Assembly (NCBI RefSeq): GCF_025354435.1 | Contig: NZ_JANXMU010000050.1 | Location: forward strand, 1-64,000 | Source: Rhodoferax sp. | GTDB lineage: Bacteria; Pseudomonadota; Gammaproteobacteria; Burkholderiales; Burkholderiaceae_C | DNA: 64,000 nt | Direction: 5' to 3' | In this document: positions 55,068 through 64,000 of the stretch, piece after piece | Position numbering within the stretch: position 1 is the first letter of the stretch | Layout: each line of letters begins with the position of its first letter | Program-made: the position numbers and the translations under genes | Notes under the pieces: generated by a model | The model's database searches: none | Told to the model about the DNA's origin: nothing | The model's input: the letters and a program-made list of their open reading frames with translations, nothing else

Positions 55068-56195
55068 ATGCTTGACCGTCATATTATTTGCGTAGTTGGT
55101 GCACGACCAAATTTCATGAAAATGGCACCAATTTTACGGGCATTATCAATTAATTTATCTTCGATTCCTGTTTTGCTTGTTCACACCGGACAGCATTATG
55201 ATAAGGATATGAGTGATAAGTTGTTTGACGACCTAAAGTTACCTCGGCCGGATATAAACCTTGAAGTCGGCTCAGCCACACACGCAATTCAAACTGCAGA
55301 TGTTATGCAACGATTTGAGCCTATTTTGGATGCTCATAATCCCTACTGTGTGATCGTTGTTGGTGATGTTAATTCAACGCTTGCATGTGCATTAGTTGCT
55401 GCAAAAAAAGGCATTTTAGTTGCACATGTAGAGGCAGGTTTGCGTAGCTATGATAAAAAAATGCCTGAAGAGGTAAATAGAATTCTGACCGATCAGATAG
55501 CTGATCGTTTATATACAACTGAACGTTCTGCCGAAAATAATTTGATAAAAGAAGGAATCTCTTCCGATCGAATCTGTTTTGTTGGAAACGTAATGATTGA
55601 TTCTTTGTTATATGGTCGTAAAAGTGCACCTACTTTATCGAAAATACTGCAATCTTTTGATATTAATTTATTGGAATCAACTAACTTAGAGAGATACGCA
55701 GTTGTAACATTACATAGGCCTTCTAATGTGGATAAATTAGATAAACTTGGCAGTCTGTTAGATATATTGGCGGAAATATCAAAAAAAATACCATTAATAT
55801 TTACTTTGCATCCACGTACAAAAAATAATATTATTAAATTTAATTTAAACTCCATTTTTAAAAATAAAAATATAATATTTTTGCCACCACAAGGGTATCT
55901 TGAAATGCTTGGTTTGTTATCTAATTCAACCTTAATCTTAACGGATTCAGGGGGACTTCAAGAAGAGTCCACGGCCTTAGGTATCCCATGTTTGACATTG
56001 AGAGAAAATACAGAGCGACCAATTACGGTAGATGAAGGTACTAACACTATTGTTGGTGGAGATCGTGATTTAATTTTGTCATGTGTAGATCAAATATTAC
56101 TGGGCAAAGGGAAATCTGGGAAAATTCCTGAGTATTGGGATGGATCAGCAGCTGAACGTATTACTGAAGATTTAAAAAAATGGCTATGTATATAA
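55068..56195 (+). CDS. wecB: UDP-N-acetylglucosamine 2-epimerase (non-hydrolysing)
   Basis: A 375-residue enzyme of the WecB family, interconverting UDP-GlcNAc and UDP-ManNAc. Family landmarks include VVGARPNFMKMAPI at the start, LVHTGQHYDKDMS, HVEAGLRSYDKKMPEE and TDSGGLQEES. With the dehydrogenase at 60911 it would make UDP-ManNAcA for the polymer. Confidence 0.94.
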   Translation: MLDRHIICVVGARPNFMKMAPILRALSINLSSIPVLLVHTGQHYDKDMSDKLFDDLKLPRPDINLEVGSATHAIQTADVMQRFEPILDAHNPYCVIVVGDVNSTLACALVAAKKGILVAHVEAGLRSYDKKMPEEVNRILTDQIADRLYTTERSAENNLIKEGISSDRICFVGNVMIDSLLYGRKSAPTLSKILQSFDINLLESTNLERYAVVTLHRPSNVDKLDKLGSLLDILAEISKKIPLIFTLHPRTKNNIIKFNLNSIFKNKNIIFLPPQGYLEMLGLLSNSTLILTDSGGLQEESTALGIPCLTLRENTERPITVDEGTNTIVGGDRDLILSCVDQILLGKGKSGKIPEYWDGSAAERITEDLKKWLCI

Positions 56196-56210
56196 CTTTA
56201 TTTCATAAAT

Positions 56211-57038
56211 ATGAATATTATTAATGCATTTACTATTGATGTGGAGGACTATTTTCAAGTATCCGCATTTTCTCCCTATATTGAGAGAGGCGATTGGGAT
56301 TCGCGGGAATGTCGTATCGAGGCAAATATTGATAAGATATTGCAGATGTTAGATATAAGTGGCACTAAAGCCACTTTTTTCACATTGGGTTGGATTGCAG
56401 AGAGATATCCTCAAATGGTGAAGAAAATTGTTCAAGAAGGGCACGAGTTAGCGAGTCACGGATACGGGCATGAGCGTGCTTCTGATCTGTCTAAAAAAGA
56501 TTTTTTTAGTGATGTTCAATCTGCAAAAAATTTATTGGAAGATATATCCGGTATTCAGATAAAAGGGTACCGAGCTCCTAGCTTTTCTATTAATCAGGGA
56601 AATCTTTGGGCTTATGATAGCTTGCTTGCCGCGGGATACAAATATAGTTCGAGTATCTATCCCATAAAACACGATCATTATGGAATGCCCGATACACCGA
56701 GATTTTCTTATTCTGTAAGAGATGGGTTGATTGAAATACCGATAACTACGATACGGCTATATGGAAAGAATTTCCCATCGAGTGGAGGGGGATATTTTAG
56801 ATTGTTGCCTTATTTTTTAACTAAACTGATGATTAGTAAAGTCTTATCAAGCGACCAACAAGCTGCTATGTTTTACTTTCACCCTTGGGAAATTGATATT
56901 GATCAACCTAGAATTTCGGGAGTTAATATGAAGACTAAATTTAGGCATTATGTAAATATTTCAAGAATGGAAAGAAAATTAGGTAAATTACTAGAAGATT
57001 TTTCTTGGGATAGGGTTGATCGCGTTTTTTCTATATAG
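56211..57038 (+). CDS. Polysaccharide deacetylase, XrtA-associated
   Basis: A 275-residue NodB-fold deacetylase. The catalytic Asp lies in FTIDVEDYFQ, the metal-binding His pair in ELASHGYGHER and the later YRAPSFSI motif is present. The subfamily with VEDYF at the start is typical of exosortase A loci. It would remove N-acetyl groups from the exopolysaccharide. Confidence 0.92.
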   Translation: MNIINAFTIDVEDYFQVSAFSPYIERGDWDSRECRIEANIDKILQMLDISGTKATFFTLGWIAERYPQMVKKIVQEGHELASHGYGHERASDLSKKDFFSDVQSAKNLLEDISGIQIKGYRAPSFSINQGNLWAYDSLLAAGYKYSSSIYPIKHDHYGMPDTPRFSYSVRDGLIEIPITTIRLYGKNFPSSGGGYFRLLPYFLTKLMISKVLSSDQQAAMFYFHPWEIDIDQPRISGVNMKTKFRHYVNISRMERKLGKLLEDFSWDRVDRVFSI

Positions 57039-57044
57039 AACGAT

Positions 57045-58091
57045 ATGAAGAGAAATAAAGAAATAAAACATCTTCAAGTAGATGATATAGATGCAAACAA
57101 GTTATGGGATAAATTTGTTTTTTCTAATTTAAACGCCACTTTTTTCCATCGAGCTGGTTGGCAACGTGTTATTAATAAAGTATTTAATCATCCCACATAT
57201 TTTTTATATGTAGAGTGTTCTGGTGTAGTTGAAGGAATTCTCCCTTTAGCACATGTTAAAAGTATACTTTTTGGGAACTCACTAGTTAGCTTGCCTTTTG
57301 CTGTTTATGGTGGAGTCGTTGCTCTTAATGAAGAAACTGCCACTGCATTAGAACTGGCAGCCCAAGAGTTGGCGAATAGTTTAAATGTTGATCATCTTGA
57401 ATTACGGAATTTAGACCAAAGGCACTTTGATTGGCCAGCTCAAGATATTTATGTAACTTTTCGAAAATCTATTCTTCCAACGGAAGAGGAAAACTTGTTA
57501 GCAATACCACGCAAACAGCGGGCAATGATTAGAAAAGGTATAAAAAATGGCTTATCTAGTTTGATTAGTTTGAATGTAGATGATTTTTTTAAATTATATT
57601 CTGATAATGTACATCGGCATGGAACGCCAGCGATGTCGAGAAATTATTTTTTAACTTTAATTAATGAATTCGGGAATGATTGCGAAATATTAACCATTTT
57701 CTCCAATACCGGTGCCCCGCTTAGCAGTGTATTTAGTTTTTATTTTAGAGATGAAGTGCTTCCATATTATGCTGGCGATGATGTGTCGGCACGCGAGTTG
57801 GCTGCAAATGATTTTAAATATTGGGAATTGCTTCGAAGAGCTTGCGCATCAGGATTGAAGACATTTGATTATGGGCGAAGTAAAGTTGAAACTGGTTCAT
57901 TTGCATTTAAGAAAAACTGGGGATTCGAACCTAAGCCATTGTGTTATGAGTATTGTTTGTACAAAAGAGATTCTATTCCTCAAAATAATCCTTCTAACAA
58001 AAAATATAAACTATTAATTTCTATTTGGAAACGGTTGCCTATTCCGGTTGCTAATACGCTAGGGCCTTTCATCGTTAAAAATCTGGGTTAA
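57045..58091 (+). CDS. FemAB-family protein, XrtA-associated
   Basis: A 348-residue acyltransferase-fold protein with two GNAT-like halves. Landmarks are FFHRAGWQRVINKVF, IPRKQRAMIRKGIKNGL and FDYGRSKVETGSFAFKKNWGF. FemAB proteins transfer aminoacyl groups; in exosortase loci the target is unknown. The gene begins 6 bp after the deacetylase stop. Confidence 0.91.
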   Translation: MKRNKEIKHLQVDDIDANKLWDKFVFSNLNATFFHRAGWQRVINKVFNHPTYFLYVECSGVVEGILPLAHVKSILFGNSLVSLPFAVYGGVVALNEETATALELAAQELANSLNVDHLELRNLDQRHFDWPAQDIYVTFRKSILPTEEENLLAIPRKQRAMIRKGIKNGLSSLISLNVDDFFKLYSDNVHRHGTPAMSRNYFLTLINEFGNDCEILTIFSNTGAPLSSVFSFYFRDEVLPYYAGDDVSARELAANDFKYWELLRRACASGLKTFDYGRSKVETGSFAFKKNWGFEPKPLCYEYCLYKRDSIPQNNPSNKKYKLLISIWKRLPIPVANTLGPFIVKNLG

Positions 58092-58095
58092 TTTT

Positions 58096-59319
58096 TTGCT
58101 TAATATACTTTATCTGGTGCATAGATTACCTTATCCTCCGAATAAAGGAGATAAAGTTCGATCTTTTAATATATTAAAACATCTTTCTGCGCAACATAAT
58201 GTGTATTTAGGTACATTTGTGGATGATCCTGATGATGAGAAATATGTTCCTTTTGTTAGGACGCTTTGTAAAAAATCTTATTTTGAAAAAATAAATAAAA
58301 ATAATTCTAAAATTCAAAGTTTGTGGGGGTTAATTAAAGGTAATGCTTTAACTTTAAATTATTACAATAGCTCGATTTTTCATGACTGGGTAAAATCTGT
58401 TGTTCGTGATAATAGAATAGATGCCATTGTAATTTTTTCGTCTGTTATGGCTCAGTTTGTGAGTAAAGATTTTCATTCACGTATGTTGGTTGATTTTGTA
58501 GATGTTGATTCAAAAAAGTGGAATGAATATGCGGATAAAAAACCTTTCCCGCTATCTTGGATTTATCGAAGAGAAAGTAGTTATCTTTTAAGTTATGAAA
58601 AATATGTTGCGCTAAGTGCTAAGCATTCTTTTTTTGTTACGGAAAATGAAAGAAATATTTTTTCCGATTATGTGCCTGAAAGTATATCAAAGACAAGTGC
58701 TTTAAATAATGGAGTTGATTCGGATTTCTTTTGTCCAAATGTGCTTTTCCCTGTTCCATTCGATACTTCTGTAGAAAAATTAACGCAGATAGTTTTTACT
58801 GGTGCAATGGATTATTGGCCTAATATAGATGCGGTGGTTTGGTTTGTTGAGAATGTTTTCTCTGTTTTAATTAAAACATACCCAAACTCTCGGTTTTATA
58901 TTGTTGGGCGGAATCCGACACAGGCTGTTTTAAATTTAAATTCGAAAACTATTTTTATTACCGGTACAGTAGATGATGTCAGGCCATATCTACAACATGC
59001 AACGGTTGTGGTCGCCCCGTTACGAATTGCTCGTGGAATTCAGAATAAAGTACTTGAAGCAATGGCCATGGCCAAACCGGTTATTGCGTCTACTGCATGT
59101 GTAAATGCGATAGACACTCTTGATGGAGTTGAAATACTTTCTGCTGAGACTGCTATGGATTTTATTCAAAGAATCATTTTTATTATTAATAATAAAAAAG
59201 AAGCTAAATCAATTGGAAATTCTGCTAGGAGTAATATTTTAAAGAAGTACAGTTGGGAATTTCATTTGAAAGAGCTTGATAAGTATTTGGATATTAATGT
59301 TGCTGGTAATAATTTATGA
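58096..59319 (+). CDS. Glycosyltransferase, XrtA-associated (TIGR03087-like)
   Basis: A 407-residue GT-B glycosyltransferase. The N-terminus NILYLVHRLPYPPNKGDKVRSF and the C-terminal GT4 segment GIQNKVLEAMAMAKPVI are diagnostic. The start is TTG 58096, four bases after the FemAB stop; no ATG is placed to include the conserved start. Its stop overlaps the exosortase start by 4 bp. The sugar donor is unknown. Confidence 0.9.
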   Translation: MLNILYLVHRLPYPPNKGDKVRSFNILKHLSAQHNVYLGTFVDDPDDEKYVPFVRTLCKKSYFEKINKNNSKIQSLWGLIKGNALTLNYYNSSIFHDWVKSVVRDNRIDAIVIFSSVMAQFVSKDFHSRMLVDFVDVDSKKWNEYADKKPFPLSWIYRRESSYLLSYEKYVALSAKHSFFVTENERNIFSDYVPESISKTSALNNGVDSDFFCPNVLFPVPFDTSVEKLTQIVFTGAMDYWPNIDAVVWFVENVFSVLIKTYPNSRFYIVGRNPTQAVLNLNSKTIFITGTVDDVRPYLQHATVVVAPLRIARGIQNKVLEAMAMAKPVIASTACVNAIDTLDGVEILSAETAMDFIQRIIFIINNKKEAKSIGNSARSNILKKYSWEFHLKELDKYLDINVAGNNL

Positions 59320-60866
59320 ACATGCCAGACGCAGTAAAAAAACATTGGTTGAATGCAATATTTGCTTTTTCCGCTTTATTTTTTTGGGTTATTTTTTTAT
59401 TTTGGAACACTTTCTACGGTATGGTAGCCATATGGGCTAGATCGGAGACATTTACCCATGGATTTTTAGTTATTCCTATTGTTATTTGGTTAATTTGGTT
59501 AAAACGTAATGTACTTGCATCTGAATTGCCAAAAACTAATTTTTGGATATTAATTCCAATTTTTTTTACATCTATTGTTTGGCTTTTAGGTAATTTAGTT
59601 TCCATAAATTCCGTCACACAGTTAGCTGCGGTTGCCATAGTTGTATTACTAGTTCTTTCAATATTTGGTTGGTCTATAACATCTATTATTATTTTCCCGT
59701 TATTATTTTTATTTTTTGCAGTTCCACTTGGTGAGTTTCTTTTACCATTGCTAATGGATTGGACTGCAAAATTTACTGTAATTGCTGTTCGATTGAGTGG
59801 TGTTCCTGTATATCAAGAAGGGCTGCAGTTTGTAATATCTTCTGGTAGTTGGTCGGTGGTTGAGGCTTGCAGTGGGGTGCGTTATCTCATATCTTCGATA
59901 ATGATCGGAACGCTCTATGCGTATCTTAACTACCAGTCATTGAATCGTCGAGTTATATTCGTATGTGTTTCTATTGTTGTTCCAGTTTTTGCTAATTGGA
60001 TGCGGGCATATTTTATAGTTATGCTGGGTCATATTTCAGGTAATAAACTTGCCGTAGGATTTGATCATCTTATATACGGATGGTTATTTTTTGGGGTTGT
60101 AATAATGTTGATGTTTTTGATTGGCGGTAGATGGGCCGAAAGCACAAATTTTGAAGAAGAGAAATTAAATTCTGTTTATACGGATGCCCAATTCAAAAAT
60201 TCTAGTTTCTGGTGTATGGCCTTGATTATTTCGTGTTTGGTGGCTTTACCAGTTGGTTGGGAAAATTTCGTTGTATATAACCAAGGCCCCGAATCTCCAG
60301 TAATGGCGGCTCCTTCAGTATTAAAGTCTGGTTGGACTAGATCTAATGATGGATATATCGATATAAAACCGAAATTCCATGGCTCAGCTGTTGATTTAAA
60401 CAACATTTATATAAAAAATTTTGTTCACGCTGGGTTTTATGTTAAATATTATAGAAATCAGAATTATATAAATAAATTAGTAAATTCTGAAAATTCTATT
60501 TTTAATACTAAAGATAAATATTGGATTTTATCAAGATCTGAAAATTATATTGTTAAGGGTCTTGATGACGCATTGACTGTAAGAGCAACAGATTGGAAAG
60601 GTTTGGGTGTTCCTGGCCAAATAGGTGAGACTCATCTGCAAACTTGGCAGTTTTACTGGGTCAATGGTGTATTCACAGGAAATGACTATATAGCTAAAGC
60701 TTATGGTGCTATACAGCGCCTTTGGGGTAATGGAGATGATTCGGCCGTTATTGTCTTATATGCCAAGGATGACGTTAATCATTTGGCGAAAAAATCAATT
60801 GAAGAGTTTTTGCGAGATAATTATTCTGAAATAAAAATAATACTTGAAAAAACTCGTTCTGAATAA
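59316..60866 (+). CDS. xrtA: Exosortase A with C-terminal EpsI-like domain
   Basis: A 516-residue polytopic transpeptidase. The catalytic triad is Cys185 (VEACSGVRYL), Arg230 (NWMRAYF) and His251 (FDHLIYGW). The N-terminal 270 residues hold about eight membrane segments, and the C-terminal part after a linker is an EpsI-like periplasmic domain. The enzyme is known to recognise the PEP-CTERM tail, cut it and release or attach the protein at the cell surface. The only PEP-CTERM substrate in the window is PepA at 33427. Confidence 0.95.
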   Translation: MNMPDAVKKHWLNAIFAFSALFFWVIFLFWNTFYGMVAIWARSETFTHGFLVIPIVIWLIWLKRNVLASELPKTNFWILIPIFFTSIVWLLGNLVSINSVTQLAAVAIVVLLVLSIFGWSITSIIIFPLLFLFFAVPLGEFLLPLLMDWTAKFTVIAVRLSGVPVYQEGLQFVISSGSWSVVEACSGVRYLISSIMIGTLYAYLNYQSLNRRVIFVCVSIVVPVFANWMRAYFIVMLGHISGNKLAVGFDHLIYGWLFFGVVIMLMFLIGGRWAESTNFEEEKLNSVYTDAQFKNSSFWCMALIISCLVALPVGWENFVVYNQGPESPVMAAPSVLKSGWTRSNDGYIDIKPKFHGSAVDLNNIYIKNFVHAGFYVKYYRNQNYINKLVNSENSIFNTKDKYWILSRSENYIVKGLDDALTVRATDWKGLGVPGQIGETHLQTWQFYWVNGVFTGNDYIAKAYGAIQRLWGNGDDSAVIVLYAKDDVNHLAKKSIEEFLRDNYSEIKIILEKTRSE

Positions 60867-60910
60867 TTTAGATGTTGTATTCTATAATTTAATTTTTCTT
60901 GAGGATTGAC

Positions 60911-62191
60911 ATGACTGTTGTTGCTGTTATCGGTCTGGGATATGTTGGACTTCCATTGGTTATTGAATTTGGTAAGCATTTCAAAACTATCGGTTTTGAT
61001 ATTTCTGTTTCTAAAGTCGAATCTTGTATAAGTGGTATTGATCCCTCGAGAGAGTTGTCAGATGCAGATATGCTTTCAGCTCCGCATGCTTTGTATACTT
61101 ATGATCCAGCAATGTTGGCTGAAGCCGATATCGTGGTAGTTGCGGTACCCACGCCTGTTGATGATGCGCATATCCCAGACTTCCGTCCGTTAATTGGCGC
61201 AAGTACAAGCGTTGGTCGGCATATGAGGGCTGGAGCTATTGTTGTATACGAGTCCACAGTATATCCAGGCGCAACTGAAGAGGTTTGTATTCCAGTTTTA
61301 GAGCGTGAGTCGGGAATGAAGTGGAAGCAAGATTTTTTTATTGGTTATTCGCCTGAACGAATTAATCCTGGAGATAAAGAACATACGTTAACTAAAATTT
61401 TAAAAGTAGTATCTGGGGATACTCCAGATACCTTGGAGAAAGTTGCTCAACTTTATGAAAAGATTATTGTGCCGGGCGTCCATCGTGCATCGTCGATTAA
61501 GGCTGCTGAGGCTGCAAAAGTTATCGAAAATACACAGCGAGATTTGAATATTGCATTAATGAATGAGTTGGCTATTATTTTCGATAAAATAGGTATTGAT
61601 ACCTCTGAAGTTCTGGAAGCAGCAGGGACAAAATGGAACTTCTTGAAATTTAAACCGGGCCTTGTTGGTGGCCATTGTATTGGGGTTGATCCTTACTATT
61701 TGACTCATAAGGCCGCCATGCTGGGATATCAGCCTGAGGTTATCTTGGCTGGTCGGCGTATTAATGACAGTATGGGTAAGTTCATTGCGGAACAGACGAT
61801 CAAGAATATGATTGCGTCAGGAAGCTATATTAAAGGTGCCCGTGTCAATATATTGGGACTCACCTTTAAAGAAAACTGTGGTGATCTCCGTAATTCAAAA
61901 GTTATTGACATCATTAAAGAACTTAAATCTTATGGTGTAGAGATATTTGTTACTGATCCGCAAGCAGATGCTGAAGAGGCGATGCATGAGTATGGTGTGC
62001 GTTTGCTCACATGGGATGAATTACCTCGCGCCGATGCCATCGTGGCCGCTGTTGCACATTCTGAATACGCAGCGTTGTCGATAGAGGATTTTGGTAAAAA
62101 GCTGGTAAAAGGTGGCGCTTTTATTGATGTTAAATCTTCATTTGATCGTACTGCAATTGAGGCTGCCGGTTATAAGTTGTGGAGGCTCTAG
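60911..62191 (+). CDS. Nucleotide-sugar dehydrogenase, TviB/WecC type
   Basis: A 426-residue UDP-sugar 6-dehydrogenase. The NAD motif GLGYVGLP, the catalytic Cys in GGHCIGVDPYYL and the C-terminal LTFKENCGDLRNSK are all present. It oxidises UDP-GlcNAc or UDP-ManNAc to the uronic acid. ATG 60911 has GAGG upstream and is preferred over TTG 60899. Its end overlaps the next gene by 13 bp. Confidence 0.92.
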   Translation: MTVVAVIGLGYVGLPLVIEFGKHFKTIGFDISVSKVESCISGIDPSRELSDADMLSAPHALYTYDPAMLAEADIVVVAVPTPVDDAHIPDFRPLIGASTSVGRHMRAGAIVVYESTVYPGATEEVCIPVLERESGMKWKQDFFIGYSPERINPGDKEHTLTKILKVVSGDTPDTLEKVAQLYEKIIVPGVHRASSIKAAEAAKVIENTQRDLNIALMNELAIIFDKIGIDTSEVLEAAGTKWNFLKFKPGLVGGHCIGVDPYYLTHKAAMLGYQPEVILAGRRINDSMGKFIAEQTIKNMIASGSYIKGARVNILGLTFKENCGDLRNSKVIDIIKELKSYGVEIFVTDPQADAEEAMHEYGVRLLTWDELPRADAIVAAVAHSEYAALSIEDFGKKLVKGGAFIDVKSSFDRTAIEAAGYKLWRL

Positions 62192-63369
62192 TCGATAAAC
62201 GGCCTTTAGTGGTACATGTTGTGTACCGCTTCGATATGGGTGGTCTTGAGAATGGTGTGGTTAACATAATTAACAATATGGCAGTAGATAAATACCGTCA
62301 TGTTGTAGTTGCATTGACAGATATTACTGATTTTCGGAATCGCATTGTTCGCGACGATGTCATGTTTTATGCCTTAAATAAATTGCCAGGGCATGCCTTT
62401 TGGTTGTATCCCGAGTTATTTCGTCTTTTTAGGAAGTTGCGTCCTGCCATCGTTCACACCAGAAATCTTGCTGCCCTTGAAGTTTTAGTGCCCGCGTGGG
62501 CGGCCGGTGTTTCTGTTCGCATCCATGGAGAGCATGGCCGTGATGTCGGTGATCTTGATGGTAATAATAGAAAGTACCAATGGATGCGTCGAATATATGC
62601 GCCATTCGTAAGCCACTATTTGGCGCTGTCGCGTGACTTGGCCTCGTACTTGACGGAGAAAGTGCATATTGCTCACAGGCGAGTAACACAGGTTTATAAC
62701 GGTGTTGATACGGTGCGATTTGCACCTTGGCAGGCATCAGGTCGCCCTATCATTCAGGGGTGTCCTTTTGTAGAGGCTAGTTTATGGATAGTGGGCACGG
62801 TCGGGCGTATGCAGACCGTCAAAGACCAGCTTATGTTTACGCATGCGTTCTTACGTGCATTGGAACTGGCGCCAGAGCTTAGAGTCTATGCACGCCTCGC
62901 CTTGGTAGGAGAGGGGCCATTGCGGGAGCAGTGCATGGCTTTAATGAAATCAGCCGAAGCGGAGCATTTAGCTTGGTTACCCGGTGAGCGTAACGACGTG
63001 GCAGACGTCATGCGTGGGCTTGATTGTTTTGTATTGCCATCATTGGCAGAGGGCATTTCTAACACCATACTGGAAGCAATGGCATGCGGTTTACCGGTGA
63101 TTGCCACCGATGTGGGTGGTAATGCTGATTTGGTACTCCATAGCATCACAGGGTATATCGTGCCTGCTGGTGATGTGGACGCGATTGCGCACAGTTTGGT
63201 GAAACTGGCGACTTCACCAGAATTAGCGCTGAAGATGGGCCGTGCTGGTCGGCAACGTGTTCTCGAGAAATTTAGTCTCGATGCCATGGTCGGTACCTAC
63301 CAAGGCCTGTACGATCGACTTTTGGGCATAGGCGAAGGCTCTGTGCCGCTAGTACCCACCAACAAATAA
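62179..63369 (+). CDS. Glycosyltransferase, XrtA-associated (TIGR03088-like)
   Basis: A 396-residue GT4-type glycosyltransferase. It begins VVHVVYRFDMGGLENGVVN, contains HGEHGRDVGDLDG and ends with LPSLAEGISNTILEAMACG, all typical of the exosortase-associated group. The start is GTG 62179, inside the end of the dehydrogenase gene. GC content rises through this gene, marking the end of the AT-rich stretch. Confidence 0.91.
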   Translation: MEALVDKRPLVVHVVYRFDMGGLENGVVNIINNMAVDKYRHVVVALTDITDFRNRIVRDDVMFYALNKLPGHAFWLYPELFRLFRKLRPAIVHTRNLAALEVLVPAWAAGVSVRIHGEHGRDVGDLDGNNRKYQWMRRIYAPFVSHYLALSRDLASYLTEKVHIAHRRVTQVYNGVDTVRFAPWQASGRPIIQGCPFVEASLWIVGTVGRMQTVKDQLMFTHAFLRALELAPELRVYARLALVGEGPLREQCMALMKSAEAEHLAWLPGERNDVADVMRGLDCFVLPSLAEGISNTILEAMACGLPVIATDVGGNADLVLHSITGYIVPAGDVDAIAHSLVKLATSPELALKMGRAGRQRVLEKFSLDAMVGTYQGLYDRLLGIGEGSVPLVPTNK

Positions 63370-63385
63370 CCAACAGATAAATACC

Positions 63386-64000
63386 ATGTGTGGAATTGTC
63401 GGCATTTTTGATATACGGAGCGGGCGAGATATTGACCGCGCTGTACTGCACCGCATGAACGAATCTCAGCGCCATCGGGGTCCGGTGGAGGGCGGTTTGT
63501 ACTTGGAGCCTGGCGTGGGTTTTGGGCACAGGCGCCTCTCCATCATTGATCTGGCGACTGGGCAGCAACCGCTATTTAATGAAGACGGTTCGGTGGTCGT
63601 TGTGTTCAATGGTGAAATTTACAACTACCAGCAGTTGATCCCAGAACTGCAAGCCCTTGGGCATGTTTTCCACACCAGGAGCGACACCGAGGTGATCGTC
63701 CATGCGTGGGAGGCCTGGGGCAAGGACTGTGTCAAGCGCTTCCGCGGCATGTTCGCCTTTGCACTGTGGGACCGTAACCAGCAGACCTTCTTTATGGCGC
63801 GTGACCGTTTGGCTGTTAAACCCATGTATTACGCCCTGCTGGATGATGGCATGCTGGTGTTTGGCTCCGAGCTGAAGTCATTGCTGGCCCACGGAGGCCT
63901 GAAGCGCGACATGGACCCGCTGGCAGTGGAGGAGTATTTCGCGCTGGGCTATGTGGCCGAACCGCGCACGATCTTCCGGCAAGCCAAGAAGTTGTCTCCG
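63386..64000 (+). CDS. asnB: Asparagine synthase-like amidotransferase, XrtA-associated (partial)
   Basis: The first 205 codons of a glutamine-hydrolysing asparagine synthase-like protein. Cys2 (MCGIVGIF) is the glutaminase nucleophile, with RHRGP, FNGEIYNY and SDTEVI in the expected order. The synthetase domain lies beyond the right edge. In exosortase A loci this enzyme amidates an unknown substrate, probably a sugar acid. GC content matches the rest of the chromosome. Confidence 0.93.
   Translation, partial: MCGIVGIFDIRSGRDIDRAVLHRMNESQRHRGPVEGGLYLEPGVGFGHRRLSIIDLATGQQPLFNEDGSVVVVFNGEIYNYQQLIPELQALGHVFHTRSDTEVIVHAWEAWGKDCVKRFRGMFAFALWDRNQQTFFMARDRLAVKPMYYALLDDGMLVFGSELKSLLAHGGLKRDMDPLAVEEYFALGYVAEPRTIFRQAKKLSP

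Overview
The window looks like a chromosomal segment of a betaproteobacterium of the Comamonadaceae type (Rhodoferax/Acidovorax-like). This rests on GC-rich coding sequence over most of its length, a Burkholderiales-type porin, an aromatic-acid MFS carrier, a biotin-independent malonate decarboxylase operon, an XrtA/PEP-CTERM exopolysaccharide locus, and a recurring ~65 bp intergenic repeat that I associate with this family. The genus is inference. No rRNA, tRNA, CRISPR array or intact insertion sequence was seen.

Region 1 (1-12813) is a hydroxycinnamate-type catabolic locus. A leftward operon encodes a crotonase, a feruloyl-CoA synthetase, a short-chain dehydrogenase, an MFS carrier, a porin, an acyl-CoA dehydrogenase and a tannase/feruloyl esterase cut by the left edge. 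A divergent rightward operon encodes two thiolases and a CoA-transferase. The likely logic is ester hydrolysis, uptake, CoA activation and CoA-linked side-chain degradation. The synthetase carries two in-frame TAG codons, and the CoA-transferase has two single-base deletions. Just downstream, a PPC-domain protein has a premature TGA and an AbiEii-like nucleotidyltransferase has a frameshift. The damage is clustered; I saw no comparable lesion elsewhere in the window.

Region 2 (14769-32632) holds a MazG-like pyrophosphohydrolase, a chemoreceptor, a TRAP transporter and a FadR-type regulator. The regulator is divergent from an oxidative uronate operon (uronate dehydrogenase, lactonase, keto-deoxyglucarate dehydratase, ketoglutarate-semialdehyde dehydrogenase, sugar kinase). 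Next come an FAD oxidoreductase with a repeat copy inside its coding sequence, an MFS exporter, a FeeM-like acyltransferase fused to a PilZ domain, SlyD, a RoxA-like hydroxylase and an alanine-rich lipoprotein.

Region 3 (32757-38990) holds a small membrane protein, a PEP-CTERM protein resembling flocculation protein PepA behind a sigma-54 promoter, and an AT-rich patch (FAD oxidase, low-molecular-weight phosphatase). It ends with a UDP-glucuronate epimerase, a ComEA-like protein and an atypical SDR.

Region 4 (39178-48576) is GC-rich: a ferredoxin-type reductase, then a LysR regulator and a complete malonate uptake and decarboxylation operon (mdcR, madLM, mdcACDEGBH).

Region 5 (49206-64000) is strongly AT-rich until its end and is an XrtA exosortase/exopolysaccharide locus: export lipoprotein, chain-length protein, tyrosine autokinase, outer-membrane protein, ATPase, UDP-GlcNAc epimerase, deacetylase, FemAB, glycosyltransferases, exosortase A, UDP-sugar dehydrogenase and an asparagine-synthase-like amidotransferase cut by the right edge. 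PepA is a plausible substrate of this exosortase although about 16 kb, including the malonate operon, lies between them.
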